From Chitinophaga ginsengisegetis (GTDB lineage Bacteria; Bacteroidota; Bacteroidia; Chitinophagales; Chitinophagaceae): 64,000 bases of DNA. How positions within the stretch are numbered: the first letter of the stretch is position 1; each line of letters starts with the position of its first letter. Below are positions 34,913-43,928 of the stretch, one piece after another. Location of the stretch: positions 744,001 to 808,000 of the forward strand of contig NZ_FUZZ01000004.1 of the NCBI RefSeq assembly GCF_900168065.1, given 5' to 3'. The notes beneath the pieces are model-generated. The model was not told the DNA's origin, did not search any database, and saw only the letters and a program-made list of their open reading frames with translations. Made by a program: the position numbers and the translations under genes.

Positions 34913-36415
34913 TTAATAACCGGGATTTTGAGTGAGGAAATGATTGACAATAATTTCCGATACCGGAACAGGATAAAGCAATTGATAATCGCCTGACCAG
35001 GGTTGCTTCAGCGGCATGGCCGACAGCACATCATGCGCCATGCCGGTACGCTTCAGATCAAACCAGCGGTGGCCCCATTCTGCGAACAACTCTATTTGCC
35101 GCTCCTTTGCCACTGCAGCCTTTATTTGTGGCGCTGTGAGCGTAGCCGGCAGATCACCTAACCCTGCCCGGCGGCGGAGTACATTCAAATCAGCAATAGC
35201 TGCAGCGGCGCCTCCGGGGCCTCCGTTGGCAGCGGCTTCTGCACGTACCAGGTACATCTCGGCAAGACGGAATACTACATAGTATTCTTTTGCTTCTGCA
35301 CCAAAAACCCCGTTGCTGATCCCGATCCTGTACTTAGCCGGGTAATGGGTGGTCTCCCCGGGGGTACCTTGTGGGCCGGTGTTATTGGTGCTGTCGGTCC
35401 ATGCTACAAAGCGCTGGTCCCCTTCTTCAAAACTGTTCAGTAATTCATCGGATAAAACAAATTTTGCGATGCCGGTGACGGGCACACCAGGCAGCATCTG
35501 GTATCCTTCCGGGGTAGCATTCTTCAGCGTATTATCCGTATTGGTTTGTTTCAACTGCCAGATAGCCTCGCGGCTCTCTTTCAGGAAAACACGTGTTAGA
35601 TCAGTTTCCAGGCCATACGATGCTACGTTGTCAATCACTGTGGTGGCGGCAGCGGCGGCATTGCCATACTCGCCCAGGTAGAGATATACTCTTGCCAGCA
35701 AAGCATTGGCAGTGGCTTTGTTGGCACGCACCCTTTCCCCGTTGCCGGTAGGATAGCTCTCCGGTAAATTATCCGCAGCATCCTTTAAGTCGGATACGAT
35801 CTGCTGATACACCTGTTGCTGTGGTGTTCTGGGCATGCTGCTGGTCTGGTTAAAATCTACCGTGAGTGCAAGGGGTACATCGCCAAATAAATTGGTGAGA
35901 TAGAAGTAAGCAAAGGCGCGGATAAATTTTGCTTCGCCGGTGAGCGCTTTGCGTGTACTGTCTTTGATCGTTACCGCCGTAGATGCCGCAATACCTTCTA
36001 TTACCGAGTTGGCTGCATAGATGGTTTTATAGGCCGTTTCCCAGGCCAGTATTGGCCTGTCGGTATTATAGATGTTAACCTTGTTGGTACTCAGTACATA
36101 TAACGCCTGGTCGTTGGCGCCGGAATAGGAATACATCTCACCGGACGACAATCCGCCCATTATGGTAACCAGCCCGGCACTGAAAACGCTTTGTGCGGAC
36201 GACCATGTACTAAACGATTTATCTCCATTAATCATGGCGCTGTATATGCCGGCCATTGCAGCATTGGCCTTTGCTTCCGTGCTGAATACCTGCGTGGTGG
36301 TAATGGTATTCACCGGCGGGGGAATAGCGATCAGCTTTCTGCAGGATGAATGTATCATGCTCCAAAAAAGACTACTGATAACGACGAGTATTGTTCTTTG
36401 ATAGATCCGCATCAC
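34913..36415 (-). CDS. RagB/SusD-family outer-membrane lipoprotein
   Basis: A 500-residue surface lipoprotein with lipidation site in MIHSSC/RKL. It shows SusD features: helical TPR-like N-terminal segments (EAKANAAMAGIYSAMINGDK, FIRAFAYFYLTNLFGDVPL), the RANKATANALLARVYLYLGE segment, and the C-terminal FAEWGHRWFDLKRTG. It would form the lid on the SusC channel encoded 7 bp upstream and capture a ligand, usually a glycan but sometimes peptide. The substrate is not evident. Confidence 0.94.
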   Translation of the reverse strand: MMRIYQRTILVVISSLFWSMIHSSCRKLIAIPPPVNTITTTQVFSTEAKANAAMAGIYSAMINGDKSFSTWSSAQSVFSAGLVTIMGGLSSGEMYSYSGANDQALYVLSTNKVNIYNTDRPILAWETAYKTIYAANSVIEGIAASTAVTIKDSTRKALTGEAKFIRAFAYFYLTNLFGDVPLALTVDFNQTSSMPRTPQQQVYQQIVSDLKDAADNLPESYPTGNGERVRANKATANALLARVYLYLGEYGNAAAAATTVIDNVASYGLETDLTRVFLKESREAIWQLKQTNTDNTLKNATPEGYQMLPGVPVTGIAKFVLSDELLNSFEEGDQRFVAWTDSTNNTGPQGTPGETTHYPAKYRIGISNGVFGAEAKEYYVVFRLAEMYLVRAEAAANGGPGGAAAAIADLNVLRRRAGLGDLPATLTAPQIKAAVAKERQIELFAEWGHRWFDLKRTGMAHDVLSAMPLKQPWSGDYQLLYPVPVSEIIVNHFLTQNPGY

Positions 36416-36422
36416 TGGTATT

Positions 36423-39400
36423 TTAAAGCGTAAATGATAAGGCGCCGGAAAAGGTGCGGCCGGCCGGAACAGCTGAATAGTTCTGTATCTCCGGATCTAA
36501 ACCCGGATAATTGGAAATCGTGAAAATATTCTGCAACCGGAACGACAGGGTACATCCTTTCAATCCTGCTTTCTTTGATAATTTATCGGAGAAGGAATAG
36601 CCAATGGCCACTGACCGGAGACGCAGGTAGGACGCGTCTGTGATACCTGCATCGGAAGCGTTTATATCTCCTACAAAATAAGTGGAATAGCGGGCGTACC
36701 GCGCGTTATCACCCGGCTTTTGCCAATGGTCATGGAGTGCTTCTACAGGAAAATTATTCATCTGCCCTTTTACGTTAGTGATAAACGGATCCTGTCCCAA
36801 CTGCTTCTTGAAATCAAATAAGAGATTAACGGAAAGCCCCTTATAGTTCACAGTGCTGCCAATACCGCCAAAATATTTCGGGGTCCTGTTGATGGCGATG
36901 TACCGGTCGTCATCCCCGGTACCGGCAGGAATATTGTAATTGTATTTTGCGAGGCCGTCTTTGTTATAATCAACAAAACTGTATCCACCCGTTTGCGGAT
37001 CAATGCCCTGATAATGCAGTAGATATTCTGCATTCAGCGACTGCCCCACTTTATACCGGGTGAAGTAAGGCGATAATTCAATACCCGGATAAGACACCAG
37101 CAGGTTGCGGTTGGTAGCAATATTGAAATTCACGTTCCATATTATATCCTTTTTCCGGATCAGTGTAGCAGAGATCATTCCTTCCCATCCGCTGTTTTGT
37201 ATCAGTGCAGGCCAGTTGCCCGTCACAGATTTGAAGCCTGTATAAGCAGGCGTGGGCAGGCCGGTGATCTGATCCCCGGAACGGTTCCTGTATGTGGATA
37301 CCTCCACACTAATGCGTTCTTCCAGGAAGCTGGCGCTGAAGCCTGCCTCAAATTTTTTATTTGTTTCCCAGTGATAATCCTGGTTAACGGCATGTATCGG
37401 CACAAAAGGCTGCACACCGTTGTAGCCGGGAAGCGGCGCAATATCGCCAGGTGCTATTGCCGCCCATTGCGACAGGTACTGGTAATCCGATGGCGCATTT
37501 CCACCAACAATACCATAGCTGACTCTCAGCTTCATAAAGGTTACCCACGACGGCAGGAAACGTTTGATCCATTTTTCTTCTGAGAAGTTCCACGCCACAG
37601 CTGCCGATCCGAAATTCCCGAACTGCCTGCCGGGTGCAAAACGTGAAGACCCATCCCGCCTGGCAGTCATATTCAGGATATACTTGTGCTCCCAGTCGTA
37701 ATTGATACGCGCCAGAAAACCGATGTATTTATACTTACTGTACCCTTCACTGGTTTGTGAAAAAGGCGCGCTGCCAACAGTATGAATCAGGTCATCATCG
37801 CCGTAACCGGCGGCAAATGTAGTGGTGCCGTTTGTCATGGTGGATTGATACGTACCACCCACCAGGACGCTCAGATCGCCCCGGCCTATAAAGCGGCTGT
37901 ATGTGAGCTGCGGCTCAACGGTCAGGTTTGAATTTTTCGATGTACCAAAAACAGCTGACCCGGTGGGATTACCAATCGGGTTCTGCGACGCGATGGGCAT
38001 GAGATAGTTGTTTGTCCCCATCATATAGGAGTAGCCCCCGGTAGTAACAAATTTTAATCCTCTTGCCAGCTCATAGCCCATCCTCATACTGCTGCTGAAC
38101 TGATTGGTTTGCGCATTATTTGTCCGGAGGAGATCCGCAAAAGGAAACTGACCTCCTATACCGGCGGCATTCCACTCTGCATAGTTTAGCTCACCTTTGC
38201 TGTCGTATACCGGTGGCGCATTGGGAGCCAGCGTTATTACGGAGGCGTTGGCAAAAACTGCATCTACGTTTGTATAGCTGTAACCAAGCGTCAGTCCAAG
38301 TGAAAACTTCTGGTTAACGCTGCGTACATCAACACTGGATGTTATGGACGCCTGCTGATTAAGACCGCTGTTCTTCACCACATCTTCCTGCCGCGCATAA
38401 TTCGCACTGATGCGGTACATGGCCAGGTTGTCGCCGCCCGTTAAACTGGTTACCACTGCACTCTGCTTGCCGGTTCCCAGCAGCACTTTTTGCCAGTCGG
38501 TATACCGGGTGCTATCCCACAATACCAGGTCCGGTGCGGTAGTCAATGTTGGAATTATACCATCGTTCCGGAACGCCTCCCGCCGCATCTGTAAATACTG
38601 CGGGGTGTTCAGCATCTGGTAGCGTTTTGGCACATCAATAATACCCTGGTTAACTTCCATGTTGAAGGTAGTTTTTCCCGGCTTGCCTTTTTTGGTGGTA
38701 ATTAATATCACGCCGTTCGCAGCGCGGGAACCATATATAGCCGTGGCATCCGCGTCTTTCAATACTTCTATACTGGCAATATCCCTTGGATTCATGCTGA
38801 ACAACGGGCTTTGCCCGCCGGTAACTGAAAGCCCTCCCTGGATATATCCCGGCGATGCACCGCCTTCATACCTCACAGAACCACTTACATCCAATACCGT
38901 TAGCGGAACCCCGTCTATTACATATAACGGATCAGACAACATATCGGGGTTTAGTGAATTACGCCCCCTTATTTCTACTTTCACGGGCGAAGCAGCGTAG
39001 CCGCTGGTTTGTGTAACCAGTAAACCTGGTACTCTCCCCTGCAATGCCAGCAATGGATTCATCACCGGTTGTCTTTCTATTTCTTCCGCCGTTACCCTGC
39101 TGATATTCCCGGTAGCCAACCGTTTGCTGGTAATACCATACGCCTGCACTACTGCCTGGTCTAACACGCTGGTAGCCGTTTTCATGGTCACATACAGCAG
39201 CGACTGCCCTATTGGAACGGTTACATTCACTTTTTCAAAGCCGATAGAGGTAATCGTGAGCTGCTCATTATCCTTTAACTTTCTTAAAACAAAAGATCCC
39301 TTTTCATCCGTTTGCGTTCCTTTGGCAGAACCATTCACAATAACGCTGGCGCCTATTACCGGGGCGCCGGTTTTTTCGTCATATACCAGCCCGGAAATAT

Positions 39401-39794
39401 CATGTACAACCGGCTCCAGAGTAAACTTCACCGAATCCGGCATATTATCCACCCTGGGGAAAACAACAATAGTAGTCCCTACAATGGTATAGCTCAAAGG
39501 CTGTTTAGCCAATATCGATTTCATAAATACTTCCAGCGGCTGCTTTTTTGCATTCACAGAAATGGCCACGTTTACATTGATCAGCTCGGGATTAAAGATC
39601 ACCGCGTAATTGGCCTGTTTCTTTATTTCGGTAAAAGCCTGTTGCAACGGTACCTGTTTGCCGCTGAAGGTGATGGTCTGGGATAATACGTCGACTGGCA
39701 AACCCAGTGCAGCAGTGATAAGAAAACAAATCATCAGCCTGCCGAACACCCGGTCCCTCCTGCCCAACCGCTTGTAAAGTCTGGATTTTAGCAT
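36423..39794 (-). CDS. SusC/RagA-family TonB-linked transporter with STN domain
   Basis: A 1123-residue TonB-dependent transporter. In order: signal region, a secretin/TonB N-terminal (STN) domain (~40-110, VPLQQAFTEIKKQANYAVIF), carboxypeptidase-like domain (DISGLVYDEKTGAPVIGASV), plug with the SusC motif NPRDIASIEVLKDADATAIY and GSRAANGVILITTKKGK, then the barrel ending ALSFTL. An STN domain marks transporters that signal through FecR to an ECF sigma factor, and both are encoded directly upstream. It heads the gene run ending at GH39. Confidence 0.95.
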   Translation of the reverse strand: MLKSRLYKRLGRRDRVFGRLMICFLITAALGLPVDVLSQTITFSGKQVPLQQAFTEIKKQANYAVIFNPELINVNVAISVNAKKQPLEVFMKSILAKQPLSYTIVGTTIVVFPRVDNMPDSVKFTLEPVVHDISGLVYDEKTGAPVIGASVIVNGSAKGTQTDEKGSFVLRKLKDNEQLTITSIGFEKVNVTVPIGQSLLYVTMKTATSVLDQAVVQAYGITSKRLATGNISRVTAEEIERQPVMNPLLALQGRVPGLLVTQTSGYAASPVKVEIRGRNSLNPDMLSDPLYVIDGVPLTVLDVSGSVRYEGGASPGYIQGGLSVTGGQSPLFSMNPRDIASIEVLKDADATAIYGSRAANGVILITTKKGKPGKTTFNMEVNQGIIDVPKRYQMLNTPQYLQMRREAFRNDGIIPTLTTAPDLVLWDSTRYTDWQKVLLGTGKQSAVVTSLTGGDNLAMYRISANYARQEDVVKNSGLNQQASITSSVDVRSVNQKFSLGLTLGYSYTNVDAVFANASVITLAPNAPPVYDSKGELNYAEWNAAGIGGQFPFADLLRTNNAQTNQFSSSMRMGYELARGLKFVTTGGYSYMMGTNNYLMPIASQNPIGNPTGSAVFGTSKNSNLTVEPQLTYSRFIGRGDLSVLVGGTYQSTMTNGTTTFAAGYGDDDLIHTVGSAPFSQTSEGYSKYKYIGFLARINYDWEHKYILNMTARRDGSSRFAPGRQFGNFGSAAVAWNFSEEKWIKRFLPSWVTFMKLRVSYGIVGGNAPSDYQYLSQWAAIAPGDIAPLPGYNGVQPFVPIHAVNQDYHWETNKKFEAGFSASFLEERISVEVSTYRNRSGDQITGLPTPAYTGFKSVTGNWPALIQNSGWEGMISATLIRKKDIIWNVNFNIATNRNLLVSYPGIELSPYFTRYKVGQSLNAEYLLHYQGIDPQTGGYSFVDYNKDGLAKYNYNIPAGTGDDDRYIAINRTPKYFGGIGSTVNYKGLSVNLLFDFKKQLGQDPFITNVKGQMNNFPVEALHDHWQKPGDNARYARYSTYFVGDINASDAGITDASYLRLRSVAIGYSFSDKLSKKAGLKGCTLSFRLQNIFTISNYPGLDPEIQNYSAVPAGRTFSGALSFTL

Positions 39795-40019
39795 AACAAT
39801 TTTTTGGTTGATTTAAATAACTACTTCTTTCCTGTGGAGCATACCGCTCCCGGAGGAGTCACTTTTGCTGTGATCATTCCCCGCTTCAAATGCATGTAAT
39901 TTTCAGTTTGGACAAAGCTCCGCCTGCAGCGTTACCGCTTTGCTTTTAAACATACCGGACAGCTATCGTTCCGGACTGGCATACCCCTTAAATTGATGTT
40001 GATTGATACTACGCCTAAG
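39795..40019. other. Intergenic region, FecR to SusC
   Basis: A 225-bp non-coding stretch expected to hold the ECF-dependent promoter of the SusC gene. It contains two direct copies of CCGGAC 16 bp apart (39955-39960, 39971-39976), but no clear terminator and no convincing TAnnTTTG box was found, consistent with use of an alternative sigma factor. Confidence 0.4.
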
Positions 40020-41204
40020 CTATGGCATTACTATTATTTTCTTTCCTTCGATCCTGTAATGAACGCCCATCTTTTCCAGCACAACAAGTGCCTGCGATAA
40101 ATTCAGATCTCTTTTTATTTCCCCGCTGAATATGATATCCGGTACCCCATTTTCATAAACAACCCCTACGTCGTACCACCGCGACATTTGCCGCAATACT
40201 TCGTCGAGATGCGCATGATCAAACCGGAATAACCCATTCTTCCAGGCTACTACCATTTCCACATCCGCGTTGTTAATGATATTCATCTTCAGTTCATTGT
40301 TGATCTGCGCCTGCTGCCCCGGCCGAAGCATGGCAGTTTGCTGATCATGAATCATCATGATGCTTCCTTCCAGTAAGGTAGTCCGGATATTTTGTTCATC
40401 CGTATAGGCGTTCACGTTAAAGCTGGTACCTAAAACAGCTACAGTGGCTTTACTATTAACATCCACCATAAATGGCTGATCCTTATTTTTTGCCACCTCA
40501 AAATAAACTTCTCCCGTTACCTTTACCTTCCGGTAGTTATCTGTGAAAACAGTTGGATAAGTGATGCTGGATTCCGCGTTAAGCCATACCGCCGTACCAT
40601 CCGGTAACAGCAGCCGGTACTGGCCGCCACGGGGCGTGGTAAGCGTGTGATATTCCATCTTGCCGGCCTTTCCTTCATAATCCAGTTTGCCGCTGTCATT
40701 GTTCACTTTAAAATTTCCATTCCGTACAATATTGCCCTGCGTGCTGTCCAGCAATATTTCTTCTCCATCGCCCAGTTTCAGCACCGCACGACTGGAACCC
40801 GAAACAATTTCCCCGGAAGAAGATACATTCCCCGCCAGCGATGGTACGCCTTTTTTATAGTTGCTGATAAACCATACCGCCATAGTGGCCACCGCAGCAA
40901 TCAATACCGCTGCTGCCGCGTAACGCCACCAGGAAGGGGTGCGGCGAACGGGTACTTCCTTATTATTATCTTCCACTGCTGCCAGTAACCGGTGCAGAAT
41001 CCGCTGACTGGCATCGCCGGAAAGCGCTGGCGGCTCGGCAAACGACTGGTCGTACACCTGCTGTAATAAGGCTTCCAGGGCTGCATTGTCTTCAATATCC
41101 TTCTCCTTCAGCAATTCAAACAACGCTGTGCCTTCGGCCTCCGTAATGGTGCCGTCCAGGTACTTTTGAAGCAAGTCAGTTTCGGAAAATTTGTTCAGCT
41201 CCAT
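40020..41204 (-). CDS. FecR-family anti-sigma/signal transducer
   Basis: A 394-residue single-pass inner-membrane protein. The cytoplasmic part (~1-90) precedes one membrane helix (~92-113, YAAAAVLIAAVATMAVWF). The periplasmic FecR domain follows (YHTLTTPRGGQYRLLLPDGT, VWLNAESSITYPTVF, GEVYFEVAKNKDQPFMVD), with a C-terminal DUF4974-like region (FDHAHLDEVLRQMSRWYDV). It should receive the signal from the STN domain of the SusC protein and control the ECF sigma factor encoded 51 bp upstream. Confidence 0.94.
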   Translation of the reverse strand: MELNKFSETDLLQKYLDGTITEAEGTALFELLKEKDIEDNAALEALLQQVYDQSFAEPPALSGDASQRILHRLLAAVEDNNKEVPVRRTPSWWRYAAAAVLIAAVATMAVWFISNYKKGVPSLAGNVSSSGEIVSGSSRAVLKLGDGEEILLDSTQGNIVRNGNFKVNNDSGKLDYEGKAGKMEYHTLTTPRGGQYRLLLPDGTAVWLNAESSITYPTVFTDNYRKVKVTGEVYFEVAKNKDQPFMVDVNSKATVAVLGTSFNVNAYTDEQNIRTTLLEGSIMMIHDQQTAMLRPGQQAQINNELKMNIINNADVEMVVAWKNGLFRFDHAHLDEVLRQMSRWYDVGVVYENGVPDIIFSGEIKRDLNLSQALVVLEKMGVHYRIEGKKIIVMP

Positions 41205-41255
41205 ATCAATAAGACTAATGAATAAAACAAATGGGTGGATGCGGAGGGAAAAAAA

Positions 41256-41834
41256 TTATTTCAGTGACACCAGAAGTATCAGCAATGAAATATCGCCATG
41301 TTCCAGCAGGTACTCTTTTATCGATTTCACTGCCAGCGACAGGTGCTGTTTAAAGGTATTACGGGAGATGTCCATCAGTGCAGCGGCTTCTTCATATGTT
41401 TTGCCCTGCTGCCGGCAAAGGATAAATGCCTCGCGGCGTTGCGGAGGCAGGCTGGCTACCGCTTTCTGCAGCAGCTCTTCATACTGCTTTGCTTCCACGG
41501 CGTTCATTAAGGCCTGGTCGTTAATACCCAGCGAAACCCGGTGCAGTACCTCATCCCGGATCGTATCGTACAGGGAGATACGGTTTAACTGCGTTAATGC
41601 CGTATTCCTCGCCAACCGGTACAGGTAAGCCTGGAACGACGATTTAATATCCAGCTGCCCCCTTACCTCCCATATCTTCAGGAAAACATCATGTACCAGG
41701 TCTTCAGTAAGTATGGGATTCTTGGTAAATTTCAGCAGGTAATTATATATACCGCCGTGGTATTGTAAATAGATAGCCGTAAACGCCTCCTGGTTGCCAA
41801 GAGCAAGTTGGTTTAGTAATTCCTGTTCATTCAT
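41256..41834 (-). CDS. ECF RNA polymerase sigma factor
   Basis: About 192 residues from Met at 41834 (MNEQELLNQLALGNQEAF); an upstream Met at 41873 is less likely. Region 2 is seen in YNYLLKFTKNPILTEDLVHD and VFLKIWEVRGQ. Region 4 is seen in LPPQRREAFILCRQQGKTYE and EAAALMDISRNTFKQHLSLA. It belongs to the Bacteroidota FecI-like group that partners FecR. With FecR and the STN-type SusC it forms a trans-envelope switch that likely turns on the SusCD run when substrate binds. Confidence 0.94.
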   Translation of the reverse strand: MNEQELLNQLALGNQEAFTAIYLQYHGGIYNYLLKFTKNPILTEDLVHDVFLKIWEVRGQLDIKSSFQAYLYRLARNTALTQLNRISLYDTIRDEVLHRVSLGINDQALMNAVEAKQYEELLQKAVASLPPQRREAFILCRQQGKTYEEAAALMDISRNTFKQHLSLAVKSIKEYLLEHGDISLLILLVSLK

Positions 41835-41928
41835 TATGCTGTGATAATATCGTTCAATCGGGAGACCGTTCACGTGACGCCAGGTAAATTAAACATTAAT
41901 TATCAGATTTAATAGCAGGACAGGCGAT

Positions 41929-42816
41929 CTATTGTTTTACCCGTTTTGAACTTAACCAGATACCCCCCAGCACCAGCAGGCCGCCGGCCATCTGCCAGGG
42001 CGTAAAGGTATCTTTCAGGAAAATCATGGCAATCAACGCGCCAATCACCGGGTTTAAGTTCAGGAAGTTACCTACCTGGGCAGCCGGTAAACTTTCCAAT
42101 GCCCTGTTGTAAAGAAAATAGGCCAGCGCAGAAGCAAACGCTCCCAGGTAAATAATCCCGGCCCAGGCCCTCCCGGATATTTCAGGTATGCCATGCTGAT
42201 ACAATTCCACAGCAGCTATAGGTATTAAAAAAGCCGAGCCAATAAAAGTACTGACAGACGTGGCTAAGATGGTATCTGTATCTTTTAAACTCCTCGATAA
42301 TAACGTGTATGCACTCCAGCAACAAACCGCCAGCAGCATCAATATACTCCCCCGCAAGGTGTGCCCCCCCGCCGGACTCCCCACAAAACCCACCAGCACT
42401 ACGCCCGTTACACATAATATAATACCGGCAATACTTCTGCCGCCGATATGTTCTTTCAACAGCAATGCGGCCGGAATGGCTATGGCTACCGGTATTAAAC
42501 CTTCCACCAGCGCACCGGTAGACGCCGGGATATAAAGCATGGCAAAGTTGAAAAGGCCATAGTATACCGTAATGCCCAGGATACCCATTAACGCCAGCCT
42601 TTTATAAGGTAGCTGTTGTTTTACCTTTTTACGCTGACGAAGATAAAACGGCAAAAGCAACCCGCAGGCAATGATGTGCCGCAGCGTGGCAAACAGGTAA
42701 GGAGATACTTCCTGCACCACCGTTTTGGTAACAGTAAAAGAACTGCCCCATATGAGCATAACAAACACAATACTGATAAATCCTTTTGCACGGTCAGTGA
42801 TAACAATTTTTCCCAC
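41929..42816 (-). CDS. EamA/DMT-family transporter
   Basis: A 295-residue protein with ten membrane helices and two EamA repeats, the first starting FISIVFVMLIWGSSFTVTKT and the second at about residue 155 (GSILMLLAVCCWSAYTLLSR). The ending LLVLGGIWLSSKRVKQ is typical. Members export metabolites or amino acids; the substrate here is unknown. It lies on the same strand as the sigma factor gene, but with its own neighbourhood, and is probably unrelated to the SusCD locus. Confidence 0.9.
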   Translation of the reverse strand: MGKIVITDRAKGFISIVFVMLIWGSSFTVTKTVVQEVSPYLFATLRHIIACGLLLPFYLRQRKKVKQQLPYKRLALMGILGITVYYGLFNFAMLYIPASTGALVEGLIPVAIAIPAALLLKEHIGGRSIAGIILCVTGVVLVGFVGSPAGGHTLRGSILMLLAVCCWSAYTLLSRSLKDTDTILATSVSTFIGSAFLIPIAAVELYQHGIPEISGRAWAGIIYLGAFASALAYFLYNRALESLPAAQVGNFLNLNPVIGALIAMIFLKDTFTPWQMAGGLLVLGGIWLSSKRVKQ

Positions 42817-43044
42817 GCGTCAGTTTTTCATTTTTATCATCATTTGCCTGGAAGCCCACAGCCAGGCAACTACTACACCCATTCGCCAGGTCCTGTCCGG
42901 CCTCTTCAAAAAACCATAACAACTCCAGGATAATTATCGTCACCAGTTGAGCGGCAACCGCGTACTTTCTACCAATTTGTCTTGCTGTATCTAAGGTCAT
43001 CTTATGTGAAAATAAAAATCATATTCCTATCCAATGTATGCGAG
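42817..43044. other. Intergenic region with one doubtful small ORF
   Basis: This 228-bp gap between the EamA and VOC genes holds no recognisable gene. A minus-strand frame (42794-43000, 68 codons) encodes a hydrophobic stretch AVAAQLVTIIILELLWFF and overlaps the EamA start by 23 bp; it has no recognised relatives by eye and may be spurious. Confidence 0.4.
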
Positions 43045-43455
43045 CTACGGTTTACCTGCCACGTTATCCTGATCCAACTCCTCTTTGGGTTCCCAAAGCT
43101 CAATAATGTTCCCTTCCGGATCAAGTACATGAACAAATTTACCATAGTCATACTCCGCAATCTCATCAACAATGGTTACGTTTTCCTTTTTTAGTTCCTC
43201 TACCAACGCAACGATATTTTCCACCCGGTAATTAATCATAAATGGCTTGGCTGACGGATTAAAATATTGGGTATCCTGCGGAAACGTACACCAGGCGGTA
43301 GTTCCTTTTTTCGACGGATCATCGGCCTGCCGCCACTCAAACGTTGCGCCGTATTCACTGGTAGCCAATCCGAGGTTTTTGGCGTACCATTCGTTCATAC
43401 CTTGCGGATTTTCGCATTTAAAGAATACGCCACCGAGGCCCGTTACTTTTTTCAT
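43045..43455 (-). CDS. VOC-family (glyoxalase/dioxygenase-fold) protein
   Basis: A 136-residue protein of one VOC unit: GLGGVFFKCENPQGMNEWYA at the start, AWCTFPQDTQYFN in the middle, and KFVHVLDPEGNIIELWEPKE near the end, with a probable metal-ligand Glu in NIIELWEP. It matches the many small VOC proteins annotated as glyoxalase or bleomycin-resistance-like; the actual substrate is not predictable. A single gene with an AT-rich inverted repeat upstream. Confidence 0.9.
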   Translation of the reverse strand: MKKVTGLGGVFFKCENPQGMNEWYAKNLGLATSEYGATFEWRQADDPSKKGTTAWCTFPQDTQYFNPSAKPFMINYRVENIVALVEELKKENVTIVDEIAEYDYGKFVHVLDPEGNIIELWEPKEELDQDNVAGKP

Positions 43456-43466
43456 ATTTAAATGTG

Positions 43467-43508
43467 TTGTATAATTAAAAAAGTGATATAAATCTATGTA
43501 TTATACAA
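43467..43508. promoter_or_regulatory. Inverted repeat upstream of the VOC gene
   Basis: TTGTATAAT (43467-43475) and ATTATACAA (43500-43508) are perfect 9-bp inverted copies 24 bp apart, starting 11 bp upstream of the VOC start codon. The spacing of about three helical turns would suit two regulator dimers. No regulator gene is adjacent; the role is a guess. Confidence 0.3.
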
Positions 43509-43777
43509 TAAATAACGGTATGCTTGTTTCTCTTTTATATTTCAATGTTGCGGACTTTTATACATTTCTTTATAGTTGGCCATTTCCGCTATTTTCCTGT
43601 TCACTTCTTCGGGGGGGATGGCCTGCGGCTTTAAATTGTCGCAGCACATTTGCGGTAATTGACTTAATAGGTTGATTATCATTTAATGCCACAGTATTGA
43701 TCCAGGAAACCGGGTGTACTAAATTAACGAAAAAAAAGCTTTTACGCGGTATACCTCCGGCAGGCGCCATTATAGGA

Positions 43778-43861
43778 TAAGCCGTAGATAAGCCGTATTT
43801 AAGCCGTACTTAAGCTGTATATAACCCGTACCTATAAAATACAGGTTATATACAGGTAAAC
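43778..43861. repeat. Array of 11-bp repeats: five direct, two inverted
   Basis: Five head-to-tail units of 11 bp with core TAAGCCGTA (starts 43778, 43789, 43800, 43811, 43822), a 7-bp AT-rich break (43833-43839), then two units in inverted orientation with core TACAGGT (starts 43840, 43851). The turn-around makes a 16-bp inverted repeat with one mismatch (43815-43830 with 43840-43855, 9-nt centre). The array ends 67 bp before the ATG of the unknown gene at 43929. One unit per helical turn suggests a cooperative protein-binding site. Confidence 0.75.
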
Positions 43862-43928
43862 ACTATTTTCTTTCCGGGTATAATACGAATATACCTGGAA
43901 GGGTCATATAATAACCAATGAATGAGTT

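Larger units (their letters stand above)
43456..43928. other. 473-bp AT-rich intergenic region
   Basis: This is the longest gap in the window. It holds an inverted repeat near the VOC promoter (43467-43508) and an 11-bp repeat array before the unknown gene (43778-43861). In between, a 66-codon minus-strand frame (43570-43770) has no recognisable motif and is not called as a gene. Base composition is visibly more AT-rich at both ends than in flanking genes. Confidence 0.6.

Noticed and set aside
43570..43770. 66-codon minus-strand frame in the 473-bp gap
   Set aside because: No recognised motif, no neighbours in an operon; could be a gene fragment but evidence is too thin to call it.
43778..43861. 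CRISPR array
   Set aside because: Units are only 11 bp and contiguous with no spacers; no cas genes nearby.
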